From: Citrus sinensis
Taxonomy: Eukaryota > Streptophyta > Magnoliopsida > Sapindales > Rutaceae
Assembly (NCBI RefSeq): GCF_022201045.2
Contig: NC_068558.1
Coordinates: forward strand, 34,367,501 to 34,431,500
Length of the DNA stretch: 64,000 bases
Direction of reading: 5' to 3'
Shown here: positions 22,041 through 34,559 of the stretch, piece after piece
How positions within the stretch are numbered: position 1 is the first letter of the stretch
Layout: the number at the start of each line of letters is the position of its first letter
Translations under genes and position numbers: made by a program
Notes under the pieces: generated by a model
Databases searched by the model: none
The model's input: the letters and a program-made list of their open reading frames with translations, nothing else
Told to the model about the DNA's origin: nothing

Positions 22041-22291
22041 AATTAACGAAGATGAAGCGATAAAGGAAATTTTTAAGATTTTGTAACAGATCAACTGCAG
22101 AGATTCTTGAGAGTATATCGACAGATCCTATTTTACTTAGTGTTTGGAGATGGATTTAAGCTTTTTCTTCTCTTTATTTCGCAGTAAACTCATTACCCAG
22201 TCAAAAAAATAATAAAAAAACCAATAAAATATGACTTTCTTGCTGGTATTTATGCCAACCTGCTCTCCACAACTCAGTCCACTCTGATTGC

Positions 22292-22297
22292 TTGACC
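22292..22297 (+). promoter_or_regulatory. W-box core upstream of the shortened TIR exon
   Basis: TTGACC lies about 250 bp upstream of the ATG at 22040. Same caveat as for the other six-base matches. Confidence 0.2.
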
Positions 22298-22737
22298 AAG
22301 CCGGCAGACTGAATTTAACAACAGATTAGCAAAACGGCCCCATTTTTTTAATTTATAATTTATAAGAGTGCAAGCTAAAAAAGTTACCGGTTTGTTACTT
22401 AGTCAGCAAATTCGGTCTGCTAGCCTGGTCCAAAATCTAAATACCATTTTTTTTTTCCTCCGCTGTACCACTGCTCTTGTGCTCTATAGTTGAAAAGTCG
22501 CAGAATCAATACTTGTTTGCAGTTACCGTATTATTTGGATTTTGTTGGGTCCTGTACTTAGGCCTATTTCTAGTTCAGTGGTAGGATGGGTATCGGTTTA
22601 GCTGATCGATTCGATCTCAAGTTGAATAGAACCAAATAAATTGGTTTATTTTTTTAAAATTCCGACAGTGTGAGCCGAATAATAGAAAGTACCGAACCGA
22701 GTTGAACGTATTGGGTTCGATACGGGTTGATTTTTTC

Positions 22738-23723
22738 TAGGGATGGCAAAAATCCCCACGGGGATGGGTACCCTCGGGGATTTTCCCCATTCGGGGAGGG
22801 TACGGGGATAATTTTATACCCAATTTTTTTTTCGGGGAGGGGACGGGGAAAATTTTTTACCCAACTTTTTATTCGGGGAGGGGACGGGGATGAGGTGGAA
22901 TCCCCATCCCCTACCCATTTCCCCATTTTAATTTTTAATTTTATTTTTATTTTTAAAATTACTAATAAATAAATAACAAAATTATAAATATTGTTAAAAA
23001 TAATAAATATCAAAATAGTTGTATGTTGGGAAAGTGGTCACCCTTTGCCGGGAATTAGTTGAAGAGTATTAATTGAAGTTTTCACCAACTGTTTATTGCT
23101 TTGATTATACTGGTAGTAGTTCTTCTACTAGATCTACAGGGGATTCTTATAAGAAAGCAACCAAATGGATGACAGGTTTTAATGATTATGTAAACAATGG
23201 AGATTGTGCAGTTGTTGCAGATGAATTAGATTCATATTTGGATGAGAAAGTTATATCTCGGATGGAAGATTTTAATATTTTGAGTTGGTGGAAGACAAAT
23301 GCTAATAGGTATCCTACATTAGCTCGAATTGCTAGAGATATTTTGGCAATTCCAATTACAACAGTTGCTTCTGAATCAGCTTTTAACACTAGTGGTAGAG
23401 TTGTGAGCTCATACCATAACAAACTTCATCCAAGCACATTGGAGGCCTTAATGTGCTGTCAAAGTTGGTTACGAGCTTACAATAGCGGTATGAGTTTATT
23501 TTAATATGATTAATTTAAAATCGAAAATAAAAAATGTATTAGACTATTAATTATTCGGGGACCGGGGACCCTCGGGGATCCCCTGTTATTATTCGGGGAG
23601 GGGATGGGGATTCTCTCAAGCAATTTTGACGGGGACGGGGAGGGGACGGGGACATATGCAAAACATCGGGGATGGGTATGGGGAGATTGGTCCCCTCCCC
23701 TCCCCTCCCCATTGCCATCCCTA
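22738..23723. mobile_element. Deleted hAT transposon, 986 bp, with perfect 8-bp target duplication
   Basis: The termini are TAGGGATGGCAA and its inverse TTGCCATCCCTA. The flanks ATTTTTTC at 22730-22737 and 23724-23731 are identical. Both subterminal regions are packed with CGGGGA and GGGGAGGGGAC words. The interior keeps only the 3' end of a transposase gene, so it moves, if at all, with a transposase supplied in trans. Confidence 0.92.
23073..23504 (+). pseudogene. hAT transposase C-terminal dimerisation fragment
   Basis: The frame reads DELDSYLDEKV, then LSWWKTNANRYPTLARIARD, ILAIPITTVASESAFNTSG and LHPSTLEALMCCQSWLRAY. This is the hATC dimerisation domain of RICESLEEPER/DAYSLEEPER-like transposases. 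The BED finger and the catalytic core upstream are deleted, so the ATG at 23073 is probably not a real start. The reading frame itself is unbroken. Confidence 0.88.
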
Positions 23724-24664
23724 ATTTTTTCCAATTTTGGGCCGGTTGAGCTTTTCCAATTTTGTAGCCATTTCGATCTCATTTAATTCCTTTTTTCCCC
23801 CTAAATTTAAACTTGTCATCACCCGAGTAATTTTTTCATCACAAATACATCATAAAAACAAAACTTAACAAATAATGGTGCCAAATAAATGATCTCAAAG
23901 CAACTTTTTTATTTCTTTCCCCAGCAACCTCTCTTGTTCTGCATCACTGACTTCTTGTACAGCCGTACTTCAAGATCAAGATTGTCTTCTCTTCCATTCT
24001 ACAAAAATACAACAATTATTCCTCAATAAAATTATTCCATCAAGGTTCAATCAACAACTCAATATTAAAATAAATTAAATCACACAACTTTTTATTTTAA
24101 AAAGAACATATAACTAACTAAAAAAATTCAGTCCTACATTTACTGCAAAAATATATGACTTACTTGCTAACGAATTAAAACAAATAACTTAATTCATAGA
24201 ATTTGTCTTTAAATAGAACTTAACTATTAAAATCGTGTAGTTTAAAAGGAAATTAATTAAAAATTTGAAACAACACTGTGGTCAATCACAGACAACGGCA
24301 GCAGCAGCTTTGTTTGGCAGTGGGTTTCGGCTTGGAGTTTCAGTTGTTTAGGTGAGGTGAGGAGTGAATTTGATTTGTGATTTTAGGATTCTCATTTGTG
24401 AGAAGATAAGAGTTTATACAAAGTAATTATGAGCGTTTAAATGTTTAGTAGGTTTTGACATAACTAATCAAATTATGCCACGAGTTAATTATAAATAAAA
24501 TTATAAAATTATCAATTTTCCTGTTCATTATTGGTTCAAACCATTAACCGATAATCGAACCGAATTTTCAAATTTTTATATATATTATTACTACCATTCG
24601 TTTTTTTTTTTCAGGATTTATAATCGAACCGATACGGTGTAATGGGTTTTTTTACCTATCCCTA

Positions 24665-24999
24665 GTTCCTACTTCTAATCGTACCAATCGCTAACACGTT
24701 GTCCCCAAGTTTTGAGTTTTGACTAACCTAGCGTTATCCTTGTAAAATGCATACCCAGTTATCTAATGTCTTGTCCCCTGTGTTTTCATAAGTAGTTTGT
24801 TTAATTTAATTTTAACTATATTTTTTGTCCAATTTGATTTTGATCTGATGTAGAAGTTGTAAATACTATTCGCTTGCTCTTGGATGAATGCTCATCCATC
24901 TTAATTAACAATTAATTAATTATATGAGTTTAAGATTTGAATAACAAGATTTATTTATTTGTAATATATTAGTACATACTTTGATCGAGTGGATGTAGC
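24665..24999. other. AT-rich spacer
   Basis: No coding frame, terminal repeat or paralogous block recognised. Confidence 0.4.
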
Positions 25000-25002
25000 T
25001 TA

Positions 25003-25230
25003 GGTCCTGTTTGATATTAAAATGTTGTTGCTTTAAAGTTATAACTATTGTATATATGACTTTTAAATTAAAATGTTGATAAAATTAGTAAAAATATAAT
25101 CAGTTTTTAATCATACAAGTATTAGATCAAACCAACCTATCTTCCAAACCACAATATAGAATAGGTGTTTATCAAAAATGTGCTATAACTTTTAAATTAT
25201 AACTGTCCAATTACACTACCAAACATAACC
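25003..25230. mobile_element. Tourist-like MITE, 228 bp
   Basis: The ends are GGTCCTGTTTG and CAAACATAACC, imperfect inverted repeats of PIF/Harbinger type. The flanks are TTA at 25000-25002 and 25231-25233, the usual 3-bp target site. There is no coding capacity. Confidence 0.65.
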
Positions 25231-25233
25231 TTA

Positions 25234-26030
25234 GTGACTAACTGTCAGCTGTACACTAAGAGTGTATTTGACATATTGTACAATATACATACATACGTAC
25301 ATACATCTTTTTTCTTATTTTATGAAGAGTAACTGGATTTCACCCCATTCCTTTTGTTTGAATTATATATTTATGATGTAACATTATTTAGAAGTTATTT
25401 GATTGAATTATTTGCTGCCTTCCTTATTTCGGGCTTACAAGGATACTTCATTTATTGAATAGTTATATGCAAACTAGTTAAATTTATGCTGTGAAACAAC
25501 CAGAGCAAGAATTTAAATTCATAATCAAGCCTTAGGTTCCATGCCTTATACAAAGTTAGCAGTACGGTGTTTTTTTTTCCAGACTGAAGCAAGAAGGGAA
25601 AAAAAAAAAAAATTAGTCACGCTAAAGAATTATTTAAATAGAAGAGGCTTGTGTTTTTTTTCATAACTGAAACTCCATTAACTGTGACTAGAAAAATACA
25701 TCAACTATGATTTTGAAACAGAAACTAAATAAGAAAAGCAAAAAATTTCTGTCTGCATTGACTGATCTTGTCAAAGGTGTTTTTGGCTGTGTTACAAACA
25801 ATGCAACAAACCAGCGTAATAAAGATAAAATTTGAGCATGTGAAAAATTCTTAAAAGTCGAATTTTTATTAGCTACAGATGTTGATGTTATTTTTATTAG
25901 TGAGCAATCTCTACTAAAATAAATAACAATTAACAAAAAACAAAACAGAGCAGCTAAACAATTCGGATTAAATAAAGATCACAAATTTAAATCATTATAT
26001 TTAGATATTCTTCGTCTTCATTCTTTTACT
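25234..26030. other. AT-rich spacer
   Basis: Contains poly-A/T tracts and chance frames only. Confidence 0.4.
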
Positions 26031-26169
26031 TGATGGTTGCTGCACAAAACAGAGATTCCGCTGTCAGATGCCTAACGTTAGTTGGATCGAGAAGCTGGAA
26101 AAGATCACCAAGAAAACTTACGATAACGCTAATTCGCTTATGCTTTGAACATGGCGTTTGCCGCCACGG

Positions 26170-26510
26170 TACTGTGGGGTGTAGCTGCAAAAGAGTTAAC
26201 AGTGTCCATATTGTTGGCAGAAGCCCCCTTAATAGAATTAGCTAATTTTGGAACATTATTTTGAAAAATAAGAGCCATGATCAGACCAGAAAATCTATCA
26301 TCAATTCAACAGCAGTGAAATAACCTTTAAACCAACCATCAGAATATTTTGTTGGAGCCATCAATCGAGTAACATAAGAAAATGGTTGCCTAAATCTACA
26401 AGAATTTCATTAAGACATAGCAACTCCAATCTATTTTGGAGGCTACTCTTTGCTAAAGTTTCTATACCTGTGATCTGTCGAGCCCCTGGGGGCGTTCTAA
26501 AACAGGATAA
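26170..26510 (-). repeat. Orphan TNL 3'-flank relic
   Basis: GTGGGGTGTAGC, TAGAATTAG, TTTTGAAAAATAAG and the wording around 26260-26500 align with 35790-36100 and, in part, with 9055-9260. This is a TNL downstream flank with no TNL next to it, so a receptor copy has been lost here. Confidence 0.55.
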
Positions 26511-26761
26511 AGCAACAACTCATGATCAGTTCCATCTTGCTCGTAGTTAAAACAGAACAATCATTGACATGAAATCAAGAAATTACAGAAACGACAAGAG
26601 ACAGAAAATGACATAAATCTTAAAAAACGCCGCATGTACATAAAGACTAAACACTAGATAACATCAGAATTGTATTGCCCTCACGTATTGTAAAATAATA
26701 AAAATTAATGTTGTAACGGGGAGACAATTTGTTCTTCATTTTTGCAGTACTGAGTTAAACA

Positions 26762-26965
26762 AAGGAAGCCTGTGGTAACTTGCTTCCATCAAGACTCTAG
26801 CTTCTTATTTGGCTCTTCAAACTTATCTATTGAAGTCCGATGTTAACCCATGCCTCCAGCAGCTCTCGCGGTGTAGAAATACACGATAAAATGAAATGAT
26901 GTCCTGCCACCAGCTAGCAGCCACGAGATTCTTGGTCTTAGGAGCAAGACTGCTAACTATATCCT
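26762..26965 (-). pseudogene. Decayed copy of the COA3-like gene (relic 3)
   Basis: The minus strand matches most of the intact coding part: GTCTTGCTCCTAAGACCAAG, AATCTCGTGGCTGCT, GAGAGCTGCTGGAGGCA and ATAGATAAGTTTGAAGAG. Several indels break the frame and the ATG region is lost. It lies downstream of the TNL3 pseudogene. Confidence 0.8.
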
Positions 26966-27199
26966 AAATGCTTAGGCATATCACTAGAGATAACTCAATG
27001 CCAGAAAAGAGCAAGTCCAATGAAGTTTTTGTTACAACAATGCTGTGGCAGTTGTATACTTATTGAAGTTCCTAAAGATCGGATATTAATCAGATCCAAA
27101 AGGAGAAGGAGGAGACAAGATAAATTTGCTGATTATGTAATCGTTCAAAAAATATTAAATTGAAACATGAAACATACATATATTCATGACATGGCTGCA

Positions 27200-28450
27200 G
27201 TTTTGGAAGATCCACCTACGAAAATGATCCGATCGGGTTCCTCAAAGCAGGGCTGAAACTCCTGGTTCCGCTAAGAACATTCACATAACAATATTAAAAA
27301 CTGGATTTCATCAAAATATTTTATGTCAAATTAAAAAAAAGGAAGATATTGATTTATATGTTTCCAATGCCAGACCAAATAAACATTTTCCCCCTGAAAG
27401 AAAGTTCATTTGATCAAACACCACAAAAACTTTTCATTTAACTTGATGATCAGATCGAAGATTTGATGGTCTTCCCACCATTACAAAAAATTGTCGCCAT
27501 TTACAGGCTACAAAAAGCTGCAATTGGAAGCATTTCGTTAATTCACAGTTAATAATAAAAACAACAAATAGTTATTTAAATTAGTATCTCTTTCAGTTAA
27601 TCAATATATAACTACTATCTTTACGAAGTAAGTCAATCACATACGATTAAAAGTCATTTCACTTCTCTTGTCCATGTCATTACTTACTAATGTTACAACA
27701 TAGTGGCAACTACGAGCGCATAATATTTATACTTACTTTAGTGATGCAATAGGCTTTCAGCAACAGCTTTAGCTTTTTGCCCCCTGTTGAGCGCTAATTT
27801 TTTGTTTTAGTTTGAACCACAGAACAGAGAAGATTGAAATTGAGTCTTCACTCTCCAAAACGAATGCAGCTATCTAGCCACAGCAGAGCAAACGTTAGAC
27901 ACTTAGATTTGATAAATTTAATTTCTAACATAGCAACGTTAGAAATTTAGATTTGATCAATTTAAGCTGCTTGGCAAACAAGAAAATGAAGGAAAACAGA
28001 GGAAACTGAAACAGAGCATCTTAGAACTTCCATTGATTTCGAGTGAATACAAAACTATAATAATTACAATAATTAATGCTAATCCGCTCAGTCTAGAAAT
28101 ACCTTACTAACTTGCTTGTACAAATAATTGATATGCCATATATAAGCCACGAAGAGTTACCTCAAAGCAGAGCTGGACAACTTGATTGTACAAAGAACTT
28201 TATAAACAAAATAAATATCAAAACTACATTAATGGCCTCATCGGGATTCAAATATACATGATCCAAGTCAATAGACATAACAGATTTAGAGTAAATCTAG
28301 GCAAATCCTGTATATTAAACAAATAGAAAATGTCTTACCCCATGTGCTTTAGATATAAATTGTTTGATACAAAGCCGAACTTCTTTTCCTCCTTCATTTA
28401 TCCAATGGCCGTTTCCAACGTGATATAGCACTCAAAATGAACAAAAGAAT
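27200..28450 (-). repeat. TNL3 3' flank with two copies of the shared flank motif
   Basis: CTCAAAGCAGGG-type wording occurs at about 27240 and 28155, so two duplicated flanks may be joined here. 28370-28430 aligns with 18470-18540. No coding frame is supported. Confidence 0.55.
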
Positions 28451-28557
28451 CACAATTCTGTATAACACAGTTTGCACCAGCCGTCAAAAAATGATACTAG
28501 ATTAGAAATAAACTCATCAAAAAGATAAAGAAACGGATCTTAATCAGAGAGTTGGAC

Positions 28558-31500
28558 TTACATAAGAAAAGGAAATAAGACACCTTCCTTTTGAAAAATT
28601 TTAGAAAACAAAGAACTTTGCCGTTGAGGACCGTTGGTTTGCTCTCTGCGAATTGATTCTACCTCATCCTCGTCAGAGCTGTGAACAATCCCATGTTGCG
28701 TGCATTCTTCTTCATTGCTGGCAGCAAATTTGAGAGTAAAGCTGTTGGGTGTTGTGTCCTGGTTGGGAATGGCATACACTGGACTCACCCCACAACATTT
28801 CACCTTGTGGTGAATACGGGAGTCAGATGGAGATATCACATCTCTAATGAAGAACTCAAATGAAACAGTTGTATGCGGGTCTCCCTCTGGTAGCTCAATA
28901 TTCCAACAGGGGGTCAAATCCAAGTATGACATGATTCGAGTAAACGGACATGGAGTCCACCAATAAGAAAGAGTGATCAGAACCGTATTTACAGCTGACA
29001 TTGAAATGGAAGAAACTGCTTTCGTCTGCCACAAATTCAATAACGGCACAAAGAGCAAATCCGATGAAGTTTTTGTTACAGCAACGCCGCGGCAGTTGAA
29101 TAGTTATTGAAGATCCTAAAGATTGAGTCCTGAACCAGCAGTGTGGAATCCCACTTCCACGTAAACAAATGCTGATTCCACGCCGTCTATCAGTTTCCTG
29201 TCTTCCCGTAACAATATTTAAAATTATGATTTCAAAATGTTATTGAGGAGAGAAAAAAGAGGAGAGAGGCAGAGAATCCGGTGCCTACCTTTCGATGTAA
29301 TATCCCCGGCAAAGCATTATGAACTCTTCGCTGAAAATTTGCAAAGAAGTTTCTTTCGGTTCCTTTATGGAGTTTCACACAATTAACAAATTTAAACATC
29401 ACCGGCAAGTAGCTATTTCCACGGGTCTGATTCGATGGTGTTTCTAGACATGATGAAATCTTTGGCAAAGATTGTAGCCGCTTGCAATCACTTGTGTTTA
29501 AGTAATTCAGACAGAACGGAAGCTCTGGTAATGATCGAATCATATTGCAATTTATCAAGTGAAGGCATTTCAACCGTTGAAGCTGGCTGATACCTGTAGG
29601 TAAACTCTCAAAATTATGTCCGCTTAGCTCTAAGCATTTCAATGAGGATAGACTGGATAAACCTGAGAGTATCAAACACCTGCATTGGCTCAAGCAAAGT
29701 TTTTGAAGTTTTTTCAAATTGCACAAGCTCTCCGGCAAAAAACCAAGTTTGGTGCAACTGTTGAGCCGCAAGCATTTGAGTCCTTCTATATGCTCAATTG
29801 AAGATGGCAACTCTTTAATTCCCGACAGAAATAAATCAATTTCTTGTAAGAGTTCCATTTGCTCCAAGATTTCAGGGAAACTCTCAAGGTTTGCGCAGCA
29901 AAACAGATCAAGGAAGCTAAGGGATTTCAGTTTACAAATGCTAGTTGAAACCTTCTTCAGCCTTCTGCAAAACTTCAAATCTAAGGTTTTAAGATTAGTT
30001 AGCCACTCGATGGATGAGGGAACTTCTTCAATTGGGGTAGACCATAATTTTAGCTCCACTACATTTCCAGAAATCTGTGGAAATTCTTTCAGATTAACGC
30101 ACCATGAACAATCAATCTTTATGGGAGATTTAAAATGAATGTTGCGCGGAAAGCAACTGAGGCTTTCGCAGTTTCTCAAAGACAATAAACCAAGGTTGCT
30201 GAAATTCTGGAGGTTCGGAAGATTGTAAGGCAAGCTTGCGCAATTGGAAAGACTAATTCTCTCAAGATGTGGGACTTCTGATGGTTCCGGGATCCTGAGG
30301 AGATTATGGGAGTGGTGGAGGTCGATATATTTTAACTTGAATGCTTCCTATGACAAAAAATAGATAATAACTATATTAAACTAGCACCAATGAAATTCAC
30401 AATCAATAGATAATAACTATATTAAACTAGCACCAATGAAATTCACAATCAATCATATACTTTTACCTTTTTCCCTTCCCAAATTTGCTCAACTTTACTG
30501 TAAGGCAAGTTAAGTTCAATAATGTTTTCCAAATCAAAATCTGATGGCAATGTTTTCAAAGGATGTTCATGCCAATGAAGATATCTCAATCCTCTGGAAG
30601 GCAATCCAAACCCTCGCTAAGATGCACTTTAGAGCTCATAATTGGAACACTATTATGCTCCGGCATATAGAATTTAAGCATTCTAAGATTTGACATTTTT
30701 GCAAAGGCAAAAGAATTTAGTTGCATGTCTCTTATTTTGGATAAATTGAGGGATACACCTTCTATTGCATCGGTCCCCTTATAAACAAAAGTAAAGAATA
30801 AATTAGTAGAATATAAAAAAAAAAAAAAAAGAATTAGTAAAATTTATCATAGGGGAAAGGATGCCAGTACTTTTGTGATTTGGTGAAATAGTTATAGGGG
30901 CCTCATATTTTCAGAAATAGTCATACAGACCCCTTTTGGAATAATAGTCAATCATAAATTTTTTTTTTTTTTTAACAAAAAGATTCAATGCGCTTAAGCT
31001 ATTTGATACAAAAGTTTTTCTATGAAATGATACTATGACGAATGGGTGTAAATAAATAATTTTGGTTTTCATATTTTAAAGTTGTTTTCTATTTAAAAAA
31101 AGAATTTTTGCAATAATAAATTTACTGAAAAGATGGGTATGGTTATGGAAATTTGGATGCACAATTAGATAGATAGATTTTTACCTTATTTTTCTTTAAT
31201 ACATGATAGACATCCTCATGATACCATAATCTGCTACGCTTGCCTGGCTCTTTGATGCATTCTTGACGAACAACTTCCCTTCCCATTTCCTGCAATAAAT
31301 CATGCATTTGTATCTTATTGTCATTTGATACTGTTACCAATGACTTTGCAATGAGGATGTTCAATCCATTATGTGGAAAATTAGGATCTAGCATCCTTGT
31401 CACATAATCTTTTTCCTCTCCTGCAAAGAAGCATGCAATGTCTAGAAATATACTCTTCTCTTCTAGACTTAGGTCATTATAACTAATTTTCAACACATCA

Positions 31501-32916
31501 TAGATGTCAGGGTCAGAAATTCGACTTATATTCTCCAATGCTTTTTCCCAATCCAGTTTGCTCTTCCGATGGAAGAAAGAACCCAACACTCTTAAGTGCC
31601 AATGGGTTGCCATTTGCATACTTCAATACACGTTTTGAGGACGCCAGGAAACCAGAAGGGCAATGGTTTTCTTTAAAGGCGCAATTACAAAAGAGCTCAA
31701 GAGCTTCATGATATCTCAATCCGTTAACCTCATAAACGTTAGTGTCATGTACACCAAATTTATCAAGAATCCATTTATCTCTAGTGGTTATAATGATTCT
31801 ACTTCCTGGACCAAATCGATCAAGCCCGCAAGTTAAATATTGTAATTGCCCAATTTTATTCACATCATCGAGAACTATTAACACCTTCATTCACTGGAGC
31901 CTCTCTCTAATATTTTCAGGAAGACAGGGAGTTTCTATTTTAATATTTTCTTCTAAAATTTGAAAAAGAACTCGCTTTCGTAGTTATATCAATCCACCTC
32001 CTTTCTCTGATTCTTCCCTCACATTCCCCAGGAAGCAGTTGCCTTCAAATTCCTTATAAATTAGGTTGAAAATAGCTCCGGCAAGTGTTGTTTTGCCTGT
32101 ACCACCCATTCCCCAGATTCCTACAATTCGGAAATCTGGCCGACCAATGCATAGCAATGACTTAATTTTCTCAATTCGGGAATTCAATCCAACGAGGCCA
32201 TCGAAGTTGGTTGATACTGTTATATTTTCTAATTTCTTCAAAATATCTTTGACAATTACATCTACAAGCTCTGCCTCAGACCTAGCAAATGCAAAGAAAA
32301 AAGGAAAATAGTCAGATCTTACCAGGAGAGAAACAGAACAGTTGGACATATACTTTCCCTTTCTTAATGCAGAATGTACAAATGGTTCCTTCAGGATTTT
32401 TTTGTCCTCCTGCTAATCTTATCTACTCAGAAAGGTTAAGAGATACCTAATTGTCATGGAATTCCATCCAGATAGATTAGATGCTTCCGTCAATGCATCC
32501 CTCCATTTCTGAACCTTTTCTGCCATCTGTTTTTTATGCTTAACAAAAGCATCCCTGAAACTTCCGGTTTGCTTCCGCACATCAGACGGATCTACGTGGT
32601 AGAAAACAGGTACAACAATTTGGCCATTCGTGCTCTTGCATTCAAGAATCTTGACTAGTTCATGCAAGCACCATTTTGAAGAAGCGTAGTGCTTAGATAA
32701 AACGATCACCGAAATCTTTGAACCCTGAATTGCGGTAAAGAGGGCAGGTGAAATATCATCTCCTCGCCTAATTTCATCACCATTAATGAATGTTTTGATT
32801 TTCTTTCGACATAAAGCTGCGTAGAGATGGCTAGTAAAATTATCACGAGTATCCCCCCCTCTGAAACTGAGGGAGACATCGTATTTGCTAGAAGAAGAAA
32901 ACGAGGTCGAAGCCAT
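28558..32916 (-). pseudogene. TNL3: full-length TIR-NB-LRR pseudogene
   Basis: All five exon equivalents are present: 32916-32447, 32281-31195, 30777-30477, 30347-29289 and 29197-28558. The TIR exon is open (YDVSLSFRGGDTR, glutamate in WCLHEL) and exon 2 starts well with P-loop GMGGTGKTTLAG. It is then broken by TAA at 31984-31986 and TGA at 31891-31893. One extra base lies near 31592 before the RNBS-D region, one base is lost near 30590 in exon 3, and one extra C lies in the run at 28909-28913 in the last exon. MHD (MHDLLQ) and the LRR exon are otherwise recognisable. If transcribed, the first stop would give a TIR plus partial NB protein of about 255 residues. Confidence 0.9.
30361..30452 (+). 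repeat. 46-bp tandem duplication in TNL3 intron 3
   Basis: The segment starting TAGATAATAACTATATTAAA is repeated exactly at 30361-30406 and 30407-30452. It lies within the intron between exon 3 and the LRR exon. Confidence 0.92.
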
Positions 32917-32955
32917 GAAGCAAAATTCGGAAAAAGGTGCAGAGAATGTAATCAA

Positions 32956-34040
32956 TACAAGAATAAATAGATTAGGTGCTCGGAGCTTTCTTTCTTTTAT
33001 TGAGATTCCTTTTCTTTAGTTTTCCGTAGATGAACTTACAACAAACCATAAATAATATCATTTTCTCGAACAATCAGATGACCGTATACAAGTTAGACGC
33101 TGTTCTCCGAAAATACCTTATTTATATGGCCGGCAGTTTATTGTCGTTTTAAGGCTTTAAGTTTAAGAAATAGCACGTAAGTTAGCTGTATATATCATAC
33201 GCAAGGCTTATAATGCCAACTGACACGTCGTCTATGAGTAGAAAATGAGGCAGTGAATATATACTAGCACACAATAACTGACTTTGGCAGGTCATGAATC
33301 CTTGAATGCAGCTAGCCTCTCCTGCAGTCATTCAAAGAAACAGAGAGATTGGAATTTACGAAAAGAATTTGGACTTAATGAATAACAAACTATTGACAAT
33401 TGTACCAGTAACCAATATAAGATAACAGGAAATCAGAATCAAAGAGACACAAAAAGATCGAAATAGAGGATTCATGTTATTCAGCACCTTTCAACAATCT
33501 GCAAAATATACAAGGTTACTTTTCGTTCCGAAACTCATCAATGCTACCAACAGATCTCCTAGTGCATAAATGCATCTCTTCTACAAATTGTTATTCTTAG
33601 GAGGGAACCCATAAATGAATGCTTATGTGGTTTGTATCTTCAAATAAGTGTATTTTCTATATGCCTGGAGTCCAGCAAAGCATATGTCAGAGCAATGTAA
33701 CATCAACACTGTAGAAAGATTTATAGTCAATTTGTAAAAAGATATGCGCGCGCCTAACAAAATAATGGCTATTACTATTCTATAATTATGCATCAGAATG
33801 GATATTGATTGATCGATAACAATGTTAAATAGTATGCAAATTGTAGGAACCCTTATATAAAAGCTTTAGGGAACAATCATTTGCTCAAATCATGTAATTA
33901 ATGGCAAAGGAGAAACAGGAGAGATACGAAAAATTTGCATAAAAGGGAAAAATGATTATGTAATTGTTCAATAATTTTAATTGAAATGTTCATGATATAC
34001 TTGTAGTTTAAAGAAAACCACCCCTTGTAACCCCATCACT
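32956..34040. other. Upstream region of TNL3 and spacer
   Basis: No coding frame or element recognised. 33850-33990 repeats wording found near 27120-27180 (AAAATTTGC, GATTATGTAAT, TGTTCA), suggesting another decayed flank. Confidence 0.4.
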
Positions 34041-34049
34041 CACATTTAT

Positions 34050-34558
34050 GGTTGGCAAAATTTATCGAAACCCGATCAAGATTCAGGATCCCAGCGAATT
34101 CGGGACAGGATTTGAGACAAAAAAATTTCTGATTTACCGTTCGAGTCGGAATTCAGCACATTTGAAAATCTTGAATGGGATCCCAAAGGTCCCAAAATCT
34201 AGGTTTCTAGAAATATAAGAGAAGTCATATAATAAATCACATAAATATGAAATGTCGGTCAATATGAATGTAAGTCGTTGTAATTAGTATAATTACTAAT
34301 ATATATGTATGTATGTGTGCACGCGCGCATAGAAGTATGACATGTTATTGGTAACAAAATCTACTACTAATATATATGTATGTATGTGTGCACGCGCGCA
34401 TAGAAGTATGACATGTTATTGGTAACAAAATCTATATCGTATAATAGAAACTCATGCCATCTAGGACAACTCGGGATCCCAATTAGGATGGGATCAAGAT
34501 ACTCTTTTGCCTTGATTTAATGTTCGAGACTGGATTAGAATTGGCGAATCCTAACTTG
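34050..34558. mobile_element. Probable MITE with TGGTTGGCAA-type ends
   Basis: The left end TATGGTTGGCAAAA and the right end GTTGCCAACTATA are inverted. Both subterminal regions carry GGATCCCA and GAATTCGG-like words. No clean target duplication was identified, so the exact limits are uncertain. It contains an exact 71-bp tandem duplication. Confidence 0.5.
34294..34435 (+). repeat. 71-bp exact tandem duplication
   Basis: The unit starts TACTAATATATATGTATG, includes GTGCACGCGCGCAT, and occurs twice at 34294-34364 and 34365-34435. Only the last base differs. Confidence 0.93.
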
Positions 34559-34559
34559 T

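Larger units (their letters stand above)
22582..24664. mobile_element. Possible outer hAT-like element carrying the nested hAT
   Basis: The left end TAGGATGGGTATCGG and the right end CCTATCCCTA are roughly inverted. Both subterminal regions carry words such as GATTCGAT, GAACCGAAT and CGAACCGATACGG in opposite orientation. No convincing 8-bp target duplication was seen (TTCAGTGG against GTTCCTAC), so the limits are tentative. 23732-24540 inside it has no coding frame. Confidence 0.35.

Noticed and set aside
26030-26245. 71-codon plus-strand frame
   Set aside because: It partly overlaps a duplicated TNL 3' flank and its homologous block at 35.8 kb does not keep the frame.
34050-34558. hAT assignment for the TGGTTGGCAA-ended element
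   Set aside because: No 8-bp target duplication could be matched, so I left the superfamily open.
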